Shown piece by piece: positions 1-9,227 of a stretch of 64,000 nucleotides of DNA (its first letter is position 1; each line of letters opens with the position of its first letter). The stretch spans positions 92,330,416 to 92,394,415 of the forward strand of contig NC_134840.1 in the NCBI RefSeq assembly GCF_965363235.1, given 5' to 3'. Origin of the DNA: Mytilus galloprovincialis (taxonomy: Eukaryota > Mollusca > Bivalvia > Mytilida > Mytilidae). A program made the position numbers and the translations under genes. Under the pieces are notes generated by a model. The model saw only the letters and a list, made by a program, of their open reading frames with translations, did no database searches and was not told where the DNA came from.

Positions 1-744
1 GTTCACACTTTCTTAAGAGCAACAACTCGGCGACAAAAGCTTTGCCTTTAATCTATTCATCATTAAAAAATAAGGGGGGGGATTATTTGGATTAAATTGC
101 TATCTAATAAATTTCTTTACCTAAACATGTACTATTTTCATAAAGAGTATTGTAAAATAAGTGTTATTTTATTTTCCTAAGATGCGGCAATATTCAAAAC
201 GACCTCTATGACAAAAATAAAACGTTACGAAAATATATGTTGAAATGAATATGTAGAGCCCTCGGAATTTCTATACATTTTTTAAATTACGAAAAGATAA
301 AAATTGAAAATCGAAAAATCGAAAATCAACCTAATTCGTCAACCCTAATCATGAATGTAAAACGTATGATTTCAAGGATAAACCAATATTTGAAGAAATT
401 ATTATACTCTCTCATTCTGGTTGTGACAAGTTTGATAAATTTTGATGAACCACGATAAAATTTGTCTCGTGTTATTCCCCGCCATAACAAATGTTTTAAT
501 GATTTTTAATTTGACAATTTACAAAAATACAACTTCAGAGTTTTAAATTTGACCTTTATCTCGAGTGGATGAATATCGAACATAATGAGATTGTGTGGCA
601 GAATCTGATGTACTAAGTATATAGTTTTACAAGTTAAACTTTCAGTACTATGCGTGTTTGGTTTTGAGAATGATGGCCAAAGACATTATTGCTCAACCAA
701 TAATTCATATTTCATATACACGGGATACCAGTTAAGATTTATAT
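1..744. other. AT-rich intergenic DNA, no gene seen
   Basis: No open reading frame of interest and no RNA gene was recognised. Around 541-592 the phrase TCTCGAGTGGATGAATATCG resembles the right arm of the palindromic element at 60,444-60,604, so a decayed copy of that element may lie here. Confidence 0.5.
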
Positions 745-960
745 AAAATTGAGAATGGAAATTGGGAATGTGTCAAAGAGACAACAACCCGCCAAAGAGT
801 AGAAAACAACCGAAGGCTATCAGTGGGTCTTAAATACGACCAGAAAATCCCGCACCGGAACCGTTTATTACAAACCATAGGCGTAACCAAAAGAGAGGGT
901 CTCGGGGCCCGGGCCACCCCTTTAGTGGGAACATATGGTAGATTATATACGGAATCGCTG
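745..960 (+). repeat. Dispersed repeat family R1, fragment
   Basis: Contains the phrase GTGTCAAAGAGACAACAACC, followed by a decayed version of the sequence seen more completely at 3,986-4,390 and 49,338-49,745. Short ORFs here are by-products. The family is recognised by its recurrence inside this window; its class (probably non-autonomous) is not determined. Confidence 0.75.
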
Positions 961-1155
961 ACGCATGATTAGTGCAGAACCCCCTTTAGGTCGATAAAGG
1001 CAAATGAAATGTAATAAAAAAAAAAACCAAAACACCATATAACTTAGTATAACTGTATCGGATTAAATTTGATTTTCTTGAAATTCCTCCAATATGTGTC
1101 AATTTTTTTTTTTTACTTTCAAGTATACATTAATTAATTACATATGCATATAATT

Positions 1156-1443
1156 TGATATCATGATAGTACATTATGCATGTTTTCAAGTTTAGAAGAG
1201 AGTATAGATGATATCAGTTCACCAGTGGGGGATCAAAATCAAAAGGGGTGTGGCGGTGGGGGGAAAGTATAGTATACAGAAATGACCATTGCAGGTCTTT
1301 GATATCATGATAGTACATTATGCATGTTTTCAAGTTTAGAAGAGAGTATAGATGATATCAGTTCACCAGTGGGGGATCAAATTCAAAAGGGGTGTGGCGG
1401 GTGGTGGGAAAGTATAGTATACAGAAATGACCATTGCAGGTCC
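1156..1443. repeat. 144-bp direct tandem duplication
   Basis: Two adjacent 144-bp copies (1,156-1,299 and 1,300-1,443) both begin TGATATCATGATAGTACATT and end near CCATTGCAGGTC. They differ at only a few positions within a G-rich stretch. This looks like a recent local duplication with no coding content. Confidence 0.9.
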
Positions 1444-1914
1444 ACTGTGGTGTCATAAACACAAAAAAAACTTCAAATTTGACCTTAAGGTATTTGACCA
1501 TACCATTTGGTATACCTACAATCCTCACTAAAAGATATTTTATTAAACACTAAAATCTTTGTATAAGACTAAACTTGTAACAATCTTCATCTCACTGGCC
1601 AAGGCTATTGACCTTAAATAAATATTACCGTATTTTCCCTAGCAATGACCTCAATACATGATTTTTTTAACAGTTGTTATTGGTTTTGAACTAACTATCA
1701 GTAACTGCGAGTGTTCTCAGATTTGTACATGATGCCTTTTTCGTTTTGAGGGATGTATTAATTCGCTGCCATGTCCGATCTGTGTTTCTGTTACATGTTT
1801 TTCATCATTGTACTAGTACTGATCTGATGACTTAAAAACTTTTCAACTGATTTTTATAGTTTGTTCTTTTGATGTACTGTTACAACACTGTCCCAGGATG
1901 TGTTTAACCCCGCT

Positions 1915-2200
1915 TCTTTATGTGCCTGCTTTAAGTCATTGGCCTGTAGTTCAGTGGTTGTCATTGGTTCATGTCTGTCATTTTGTTTTCGTAAATTGTT
2001 AAAAATGTTATAAATAAGCCTGCATGTTTTCTCAATTGGGTTATTTCAAATCTATCATGACTGGGTTTTTTTTTAAAACCCGACAATACGGCATGGTTTT
2101 TTTCTCGTCGTTGAAGGCCGTACGGTTGCCTATATTTCATCCACTTGTAATTCAAACTTTGGTGGTAAGGAGTTGGTCTCTTTGGTAATCATACCACAGT
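1915..2200 (-). repeat. Dispersed repeat family R2, minus orientation
   Basis: Read on the minus strand, this segment contains the same phrases (acagacatgaaccaa, gacaaccactgaactac) as copies at 24,060-24,350, 24,930-25,160, 33,570-34,100 and 36,730-36,960. It has only short meaningless ORFs. This is a common mussel-type interspersed repeat; the autonomous source is unknown. Confidence 0.7.
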
Positions 2201-3584
2201 CTCCTTATTTTTTTATCAAGATAATATTTTATAAATCAGTTAATGAATAAATGAATTAGTGAATTGCTCGAACATTGTTGCGGACAAGAACTGTTAATAT
2301 TTAAGTTTGCATCGCGTAGCGTACTATATTTAACGAAGACATGATTTCGAACGGTATTTTTCATTATTTGCACTGAATGTTCAGTTTTCTAATGTATTTA
2401 AATACCACACACCTAAGACCTTACACTAACATAGTAATAGAATATTGCATAACAGTTCTCCTGTACTCGCCCCTATGATAACGAAATAGAAAGGTCAATT
2501 GTGTCTGAAGCTGTTAACAAAACGAATTCACACTGTATCACAGCCAGTAAATAAATTACACATGCTTAAATTTACTTAAATAACAAAATAGCGATAATAA
2601 TTTACTTACCCGAATATTTCATTATCATACAGTATTTTTATCACCGTTTCACAAAAAGTTTTATAACACAGGTAAGTATTTTTGTGAAGGGCTAATGTTA
2701 ACCCGGTCAATAATTAGAATAACAAACATACGCGGCGGTCATAGTGAAACACTAAACGTGACTCATTCTGAAAGCAAACACTCGATCTAGAATAAGTATT
2801 GGAATTCACAAAAAATTGATCAGTTTGCTGAATGCGGGAACTGAATCTTTTTTGAAGTATCCCCTCTGTGATTTTCCTAAACGTGCCCGTAGACATGCTT
2901 ATTTTAGATCACGAAGCTCTGACTTCAATCTGCATACCGACTTAATGAAACGAAGAAACACATAATTTTTACACTTCTATATGTTTTTATAAATTTCAGT
3001 TATTGTTCGTCTCGATTTTTTTCTCTCACTTTAATATTTCTGTAAAATATTTGATGTCAAATTACAAAAACCTTTTGGTAAACATCAAACTCTTACGTAC
3101 TTAACATCAAAACCAGGTTCAATCCACCATTTTCTACATTTGAAAATGCCTGTACCAAGTCAGGAATATGACAGTTCTTGTCCATTCGTTTTTGATGCGT
3201 TTTGTTATTTGATTTTGCCATGTGATTATGGACTTTCCGAATTGATTTTCCTCTGAGTTCAGTATTTTTGTGATTTTACTTTTTACGTACTTAACATTAT
3301 ACTATACAGTATAGTCTTATTTAATGAATATTTAATTTCAAACAAAATGATTTAGTCATTATACTGTTGTCATTTGGCTTCTTTAAACACGCAAAATATA
3401 AATAATCGAAGCATCCATGTTAAATACAATTACTAATATTCATTTGGTTTTCAGATTTTTTGGTTTGACTGTTCCTGGTGAATGTAAGTTTCGCGTCAGA
3501 TGTATACACAGACTCAGTAACAAAGATAATAAGTAATGCAAGTGTTTATGGTGGGGTTCGTGTTGCTTAGTCTATAGGTTCAAG
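2201..3584. other. Intergenic DNA, nothing recognised
   Basis: AT-rich sequence. The longest ORF (2,714-2,896, minus, 60 codons) has no recognisable motif and no supporting context. Confidence 0.5.
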
Positions 3585-3748
3585 CAGTGGCGGATCCAGA
3601 AATTTTCATAAGTGGGGGCCCACTGACTAACCTAAGAGGGGGCCCGCTCCAGTCACGCTTCAGTGATTCCCTATATAAGCAACCAAATTTTTTCCCAAAA
3701 AGGGGGGGGGGGGCCCGGGCCTCCTGCCCCCCCCTAAATCCGCCTCTG
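3585..3748 (+). mobile_element. Small hAT-like MITE, copy 1 (164 bp)
   Basis: Begins CAGTGGCGGATCCAG and ends CCTAAATCCGCCTCTG, giving imperfect terminal inverted repeats of the CAGNG type typical of hAT elements. Flanks GGTTCAAG and GGTTGCAC match at 5 of 8 positions and may be a worn target duplication. A second copy in the same orientation is at 23,432-23,592. The interior has G and C runs and no transposase. Confidence 0.75.
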
Positions 3749-3985
3749 GGTTGCACTTTGTAAATACAGCTGTTTCTCAAACCACGCCTCTTTTGGGGAG
3801 ATTTAGAATATTCATAGAAAATTAATTTTGTTTACATACTGGTTCCCAATTATGCTCTCTTGTGTTCCATCTCATAGAGACACAACTTGGGAATGTTACC
3901 AGTAAATATACATGTGCATATTGTTTACATTGAAATCTGTGGTAACCCTTCATTCGAGGTAGGGGTAGTTAAGAAAATTAGTGTT

Positions 3986-4390
3986 AAAATTGAGAATGGA
4001 AATGGGGAATGTGTCAAAGAGACAACAACCCGACCAAATAAAAAACAACAGCAGAGGGTCACCAACAGGTCTTCAATGTAGCGAGAAATTCCCGCACCCG
4101 GAGGCGTCCTTCAGCTGGCCCCTAAACAAATATATACTAGTCCAGTGATAATGAACGCCATACTAATTTCCAAATTGTACACAAGAAACTAAAATTAAAA
4201 TAATACAAGACTAACAAAGGCCAGGGGCTCCTGACTTGGGACAGGCGCAAAAATGCGGCGGGGTTAAATATGTTTGTGAGATCTCAACCCTCCCCCTATA
4301 CCTCTAACCAATGTAGAAAAGTAAACGCATAACAATACGCACATTAAAATTCAGTTCAAGAGAAGTCTGAGTCTGATGTCAGAAGATGTA
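3986..4390 (+). repeat. Dispersed repeat family R1, long copy
   Basis: Nearly colinear with 49,338-49,745. Shared phrases include GTGTCAAAGAGACAACAACC, ATTCCCGCACCCG, CTCCTGACTTGGGACAGGCG and ATCTCAACCCTCCCCCTATA. The ORF at 3,887-4,081 runs through the repeat and is not a gene. Confidence 0.85.
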
Positions 4391-5144
4391 ACCAAGTTTA
4401 TCATACTCTGAAAAGTTCAGGGCATATAAACGTTGAAAATATGCCGCACAGCCCTATATTTTGACCTTTGAAAAAAATTGTAGTGCATTCTAGGATAAGA
4501 TTTTTTTCAAAACTTCATAGTAAAATTGGTACAGTTTTAGCCGTAATGGGAAATTGCATTGTCAATATTTACAGAAATGCAACCTATAGTTTTCTATGTT
4601 GTGTCTTGTGTACTAGTATTTGTCTGTAAATGTCTTTTTCATTTTTAGCCATGGTGTTGTCAGTTTATTTTTGACTGTTCCTCTGGTATCTTTCGTCCCT
4701 CTTTTAAGCTGGTATTAATGTTTTCAAACAGTTCATGAAATTCTTGCAGCCAAGAAATACATTATAGATTATTCTTGAGGATATACATAATTTGATATGA
4801 AAAACCTTTTATAAACTGTCTACAACAAATTTTATTTTCCAAATTTTATTCTTATGCAGTTTTTAAAGTAACTATCAAATCGCATTTTATCCAATATGGA
4901 GTAGGATTCCAGTTGACGGGATACCAGTTCAGTACCCACGAATAAAGTCCCTTAAAAATCCTTAATAAAACTTCCATGTTGTAAATGGGATATTGTTACT
5001 AGATGATAAGTATGGTAAGCTGATTGAATTTATATTTTTCTCAAAGAATAATCGTCATACTTTCGAAAATTCGGACATTTTGTGTGATTGTGAAATGTGC
5101 ACGGTGGATGATTATCTGAGTAAATCGCCTATTTTTAACCAGAA
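4391..5144. other. Intergenic DNA with R2 end fragment
   Basis: At about 4,640-4,712 the minus strand carries the R2 5' phrase (AAAAGAGGGACGAAAGATAC), as seen again near 33,570. A 70-codon ORF (4,993-5,205) runs across the junction into the kinase fragment; it has no recognised domain, so I do not call it a gene. Confidence 0.45.
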
Positions 5145-5196
5145 AATGAAATCATCGAACCGAAGAATTTGCCTTCGTTTTGATGGAATTTGCCGA
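5145..5196 (+). pseudogene. Truncated kinase fragment at the left edge of the array
   Basis: About 50 bp resemble codons 59-76 of the array kinase (phrases GAAGAATTTGCCTTCG and TTTTGATGGAATT). The kinase sequence then stops and the spacer of unit 1 begins at 5,197. The array edge is therefore a recombination junction inside a kinase gene rather than a natural unit boundary. The reading frame is shifted and the piece cannot be functional. Confidence 0.75.
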
Positions 5197-5766
5197 ATTG
5201 TATGAGGGTACGGTAAACAAAGATGCAATACCAAAATAAAAGGACCCAGTATTATACTTTATAGTCCAGTTTACCGTATCAGCATACAGTTTTTTTGTCT
5301 TCTCTAATCCCGAAACTCGTTGAATAAATTGGAAGCAAATATCCCGTTGAACATTCAGGCAGTGATTTAATATCGTTTAGTTTGTTGTGGTAAACCTTCA
5401 GCGTGCGAAGAAACGGTAAACTGCAGAGTATACTCTTATACTAATTGAGCTACGGTAAACCTTTGATAGAATTTTTATGGTTACGGTAAACATCGCAGTC
5501 ACAAGCTATGGAAAAGTTTATGGTAACGGTAAACATATAAGAAAAATGCCTTAGAAATGTTAACCGTTTGCAAGAGTAGGTACCATTAATGAAAAGGGGA
5601 GCTATTTCCAAAAATGTACTATTTAATTATGTAAGGAAGCATTTATTAAGACTTGTCTCCCCTTGAACATCAAGACATGGAAGAGGCCATATCGGCCGAT
5701 TCACTATATAAGGCTTGCATTTCTCTATTTGGTATCTTTATCACATCACATCCACGCCAGTTTAAA

Positions 5767-6488
5767 ATGGAATTTTTAATGAACAGTGGACTCTCAAATG
5801 TTGTAGCTCTTACTGAAGAAGTTTTCTCTGCCTCTAGCGAAATATTCGGTAAAGTTGCAATAAAGAAAGTCATCAAAACCTCAACTGAGTTTGAAGCTTT
5901 TCTCAGCCTCAAACACGAAAACATCGTCGAAGCCATTGAAATCATCGAAGCCGAAGAATTTGCCTTCGTTTTGATGGAATTCGCTGAATTCGGAGATGTT
6001 TTTGAATACATAATGAAAAACGGTCTCATGTCCGTTGAAGCCACCCTCTCTCTCTTCTCTCAGGTTGTCAAAGCAATCGAATACTGCCACTCAATTGGAA
6101 TCGCCCACAATGACATTAAATTAGAAAACGTCTTGTCTAATGGTTGTGTCAAATTGGCCGACTTTGGATTTGCCAAGTCGTCCGATATTGTTGCCGAATC
6201 TGAAGAATTTTGTGGAACCCTCCCATACGCTGCCCCAGAAGTTATTATGGGAATGGAACACAACACCATGAAAGCCGATATGTGGAGTATGGGAGTTATG
6301 CTCTACGTCATGCTCTTCGGAGCTTTCCCATTCTCCGATAGTGACGCTACCTCTATGGTCCAATCACCCTCTCTTTCCCAGAAAACACTAACGAAACGTT
6401 AAAGTCTCTCATCTCCTCTATGCTTGAACCCTCTATTGAAAAACGCGCTAATGCAAGCTCAGTCCGTCTTGCCTTGAGCCAGTTTTAA
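5767..6488 (+). pseudogene. Kinase copy 1, frameshifted
   Basis: Same start and N-terminal two thirds as the intact copies. It lacks one of two leucine codons after residue 122 (3-nt deletion). A 13-nt deletion after the Met-Val-Gln codons at ~6,360 then shifts the frame, and translation ends at 6,402 after 211 residues with a short unrelated tail. The lost part corresponds to the last ~45 residues (helices G-I of the C-lobe), so a stable kinase is unlikely. The out-of-frame remainder runs to the original stop at 6,488. The 13-nt deletion is shared with copy 3, which shows common descent. Confidence 0.85.
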
Positions 6489-6500
6489 ACACATAATTAA

Positions 6501-6538
6501 GCATCCTTGAAATCACAATGTTGTGATTTCAAGGATGC
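6501..6538 (+). terminator. 3' palindrome of copy 1
   Basis: Two 18-nt arms around a TG centre, followed by C and ten T. It lies 12 nt after the stop position and is identical to the palindrome of copy 2, which is described there. Confidence 0.6.
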
Positions 6539-6933
6539 CTTTTTTTTTTGTCTGAGCTGTTGTTACGGTAAACCGTGTGGACCTTCTTTTAATGTAACTT
6601 GATCAAATACGATATGCGGTTACGGTAAACAAATGTCAACGTTTGGTCTACAGGATTGGCACATCTTTTACTTCTTGTTTTATCAATGAGACACTGCTAA
6701 GTGATTAAGACTATTTGTTAGTCTAGTTTACCGTATCACCAAACAGTCCTTTAACATTTCAGTTTCCCGTTCCTTTGTATTAAATGTTTGAGAAACAAGA
6801 TAAGGATATTGATAGGTAATGTTTCAGGGTTTCTGTCCATTGATATCGAAACATATCAGCCGCGAGCCAGAGAGCTTCACCTTGTGTCGAGCGGCTGAAC
6901 ACCCATAATCTAGGTAAACTAATTGTATGAGGG

Positions 6934-7259
6934 TACGGTAAACAAAGATGCAATACAAAAATAAAAGGACCCAGTATTATACTTTATAGTCCAGTTTACC
7001 GTATCAGCATACAGTTTTTTTGTCTTCTCTAATCCCGAAACTCGTTGAATAAATTGGAAGCAAATATCCCGTTGAACATTCAGGCAGTGATTTAATATCG
7101 TTTAGTTTGTTGTGGTAAACCTTCAGCGTGCGAAGAAACGGTAAACTGCAGAGTATACTCTTATACTAATTGAGCTACGGTAAACCTTTGATAGAATTTT
7201 TATGGTTACGGTAAACATCGCAGTCACAAGCTATGGAAAAGTTTATGGTAACGGTAAAC
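6934..7259 (+). promoter_or_regulatory. Upstream TACGGTAAAC motif cluster (unit 2 as example)
   Basis: Unit 2 has TACGGTAAAC at 6,934, 7,176 and 7,207, the inverted form GTTTACCGTA at 6,994, AACGGTAAAC-type sites at 7,137 and 7,250, and a weaker GGTAAAC at 7,113. The cluster ends ~170 bp before the TATA box. The same arrangement recurs in all ten units. Such density in so short a spacer points to a binding site for a sequence-specific factor. The GTAAACA core in several sites resembles the forkhead-family consensus, but the conserved ACG 5' half is not explained by that. Confidence 0.65.
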
Positions 7260-7429
7260 ATATAAGAAAAATGCCTTAGAAATGTTAACCGTTTGCAAGA
7301 GTAGGTACCATTAATGAAAAGGGGAGCTATTTCCAAAAATGTACTATTTAATTATGTAAGGAAGCATTTATTAAGACTTGTCTCCCCTTGAACATCAAGA
7401 CATGGAAGAGGCCATATCGGCCGATTCAC

Positions 7430-7437
7430 TATATAAG
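7430..7437 (+). promoter_or_regulatory. TATA box of kinase copy 2 (conserved in all units)
   Basis: TATATAAG lies 62 nt before the chosen ATG. Equivalent boxes start at 5,705, 9,171, 10,894, 12,635, 14,370, 16,364, 18,104, 19,840 and 21,578. A start of transcription ~30 nt downstream would give a leader of about 30 nt. It would also exclude the longer in-frame 5' extension seen in some copies. A 5-nt deletion between TATA and ATG in copies 3, 5 and 8 is harmless under this model. Confidence 0.7.
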
Positions 7438-7491
7438 GCTTGCATTTCTCTATTTGGTATCTTTATCACATCACATCCACGCCAGTTTAAA

Positions 7492-8229
7492 ATGGAATTT
7501 TTAATGAACAGTGGACTCTCAAATGTTGTAGCTCTTACTGAAGAAGTTTTCTCTGCCTCTAGCGAAATATTCGGTAAAGTTGCAATAAAGAAAGTCATCA
7601 AAACCTCAACTGAGTTTGAAGCTTTTCTCAGCCTCAAACACGAAAACATCGTCGAAGCCATTGAAATCATCGAAGCCGAAGAATTTGCCTTCGTTTTGAT
7701 GGAATTCGCTGAATTCGGAGATGTTTTTGAATACATAATGAAAAACGGTCTCATGTCCGTTGAAGCCACCCTCTCTCTCTTCTCTCAGGTTGTCAAAGCA
7801 ATCGAATACTGCCACTCAATTGGAATCGCCCACAATGACATTAAATTAGAAAACGTCTTGTTGTCTAATGGTTGTGTCAAATTGGCCGACTTTGGATTTG
7901 CCAAGTCGTCCGATATTGTTGCCGAATCTGAAGAATTTTGTGGAAACCTCCCATACGCTGCCCCAGAAGTTATTATGGGAATGGAACACAACACCATGAA
8001 AGCCGATATGTGGAGTATGGGAGTTATGCTCTACGTCATGCTCTTCGGAGCTTTCCCATTCTCCGATAGTGACGCTACCTCTATGGTCCAATCTCAAATC
8101 TCCAACACCCTCTCTTTCCCAGAAAACACTAACGAAACGTTAAAGTCTCTCATCTCCTCTATGCTTGAACCCTCTGTTGAAAAACGCGCTAATGCAAGCT
8201 CAGTCCGTCTTGCCTTGAGCCAGTTTTAA
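7492..8229 (+). CDS. Compact non-RD Ser/Thr protein kinase, copy 2 (intact)
   Basis: A 245-residue protein that is almost nothing but a kinase catalytic domain; the fold resembles the CAMK/SNF1-AMPK type. The glycine loop is degenerate (residues 6-13: Asn-x-Gly-x-x-Asn-x-Val). The ATP-binding lysine is in VAIK (Lys33). The catalytic loop is HNDIKLEN (114-121), with Asp116 and Asn121 kept but Arg of HRD replaced by Asn. DFG is at 133-135 and AAPE at 156-159. Where AMPK-type kinases carry the activating threonine this protein has Glu148. No tail, signal peptide or membrane segment is visible. There is no intron. The start is ATG 7,492 because the TATA box is only 62 nt upstream and copies 3, 5 and 8 break the frame above it. 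This copy and copy 4 have Asn instead of Thr152 in the P+1 loop, which may weaken substrate binding. The substrate is unknown. Confidence 0.9.
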   Translation: MEFLMNSGLSNVVALTEEVFSASSEIFGKVAIKKVIKTSTEFEAFLSLKHENIVEAIEIIEAEEFAFVLMEFAEFGDVFEYIMKNGLMSVEATLSLFSQVVKAIEYCHSIGIAHNDIKLENVLLSNGCVKLADFGFAKSSDIVAESEEFCGNLPYAAPEVIMGMEHNTMKADMWSMGVMLYVMLFGAFPFSDSDATSMVQSQISNTLSFPENTNETLKSLISSMLEPSVEKRANASSVRLALSQF

Positions 8230-8241
8230 ACACATAATTAA

Positions 8242-8279
8242 GCATCCTTGAAATCACAATGTTGTGATTTCAAGGATGC
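8242..8279 (+). terminator. 3' palindrome plus T-run after kinase copy 2
   Basis: The arm GCATCCTTGAAATCACAA is followed by TG and then its exact reverse complement (18-bp stem, 2-nt centre), then CC and ten T. It begins 12 nt after the stop codon. It looks like an intrinsic terminator, which is unexpected downstream of an animal mRNA gene. It could act in 3'-end formation, mRNA stability, polymerase III-type termination on the T-run, or small-RNA production. It does not match the short stem-loop of replication-dependent histone mRNAs. The inverted repeat is certain; the function is inferred. Confidence 0.65.
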
Positions 8280-8304
8280 CTTTTTTTTTTGTCTGAGCTG
8301 TTGT

Positions 8305-8476
8305 TACGGTAAACCGTGCGGACCTTCTTTTAATGTAACTTGATCAAATACGATATGCGGTTACGGTAAACAAATGTCAACGTTTGGTCTACAGGATTGG
8401 CACATCTTTTACTTCTTGTTTTATCAATGAGACACTGCTAAGTGATTAAGACTATTTGTTAGTCTAGTTTACCGTA
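8305..8476 (+). promoter_or_regulatory. Downstream TACGGTAAAC motif cluster (unit 2 as example)
   Basis: TACGGTAAAC occurs at 8,305 and 8,362, and the inverted GTTTACCGTA at 8,467. The inverted site sits in TAGTCTAGTTTACCGTATCA, closely matching TAGTCCAGTTTACCGTATCA around the inverted site at 6,994. Both spacers therefore contain a convergent pair (TACGGTAAACAAA ... GTTTACCGTATCA), an old duplication inside the unit. Confidence 0.6.
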
Positions 8477-9227
8477 TCACCAAACAGTCCTTTAACATTT
8501 CAGTTTCCCGTTCCTTTGTATTAAATGTTTGAGAAACAAGATAAGGATATTGATAGGTAATGTTTCAGGGTTTCTGTCCATTGATATCGAAACATATCAG
8601 CCGCGAGCCAGAGAGCTTCACCTTGTGTCGAGCGGCTGAACACCCATAATCTAGGTAAACTAATTGTATGAGGGTACGGTAAACAAAGATGCAATACCAA
8701 AATAAAAGGACCCAGTATTATACTTTATAGTCCAGTTTACCGTATCAGCATACAGTTTTTTTGTCTTCTCTAATCCCGAAACTCGTTGAATAAATTGGAA
8801 GCAAATATCCCGTTGAACATTCAGGCAGTGATTTAATATCGTTTAGTTTGTTGTGGTAAACCTTCAGCGTGCGAAGAAACGGTAAACTGCAGAGTATACT
8901 CTTATACTAATTGAGCTACGGTAAACCTTTGATAGAATTTTTATGGTTACGGTAAACATCGCAGTCACAAGCTATGGAAAAGTTTATGGTAACGGTAAAC
9001 ATATAAGAAAAATGCCTTAGAAATGTTAACCGTTTGCAAGAGTAGGTACCATTAATGAAAAGGGGAGCTATTTCCAAAAATGTACTATTTAATTATGTAA
9101 GGAAGCATTTATTAAGACTTGTCTCCCCTTGAACATCAAGACATGGAAGAGGCCATATCGGCCGATTCACTATATAAGGCTTGCATTTCTCTATTTGGTA
9201 TCTTTATCATATCCACGCCAGTTTAAA

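Noticed and set aside
4993..5205. 70-codon ORF at the left edge of the array
   Set aside because: It runs through the junction into an out-of-frame kinase fragment and shows no motif; probably chance.
6934..7259. CRISPR-like look of regularly repeated short motifs
   Set aside because: The motif is only 9-10 nt, irregularly spaced, in both orientations and in an intron-bearing animal genome; there are no cas genes or uniform spacers.
7378..7491. In-frame N-terminal extension of the kinase ORF starting at a TTG
   Set aside because: It lies on and upstream of the TATA box, starts with a non-ATG codon, and is frame-broken in copies 3, 5 and 8 while the downstream ORF stays intact.
7395..8097. 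Minus-strand ORFs of 69-124 codons inside each kinase copy
   Set aside because: Shadows of the plus-strand kinase: they repeat with every copy, have no promoter or motif, and change whenever the kinase frame is preserved.
8242..8279. Histone-type mRNA stem-loop
   Set aside because: Stem of 18 bp with a 2-nt centre, far from the 6-bp stem and 4-nt loop of histone mRNAs, and the encoded protein is a kinase.
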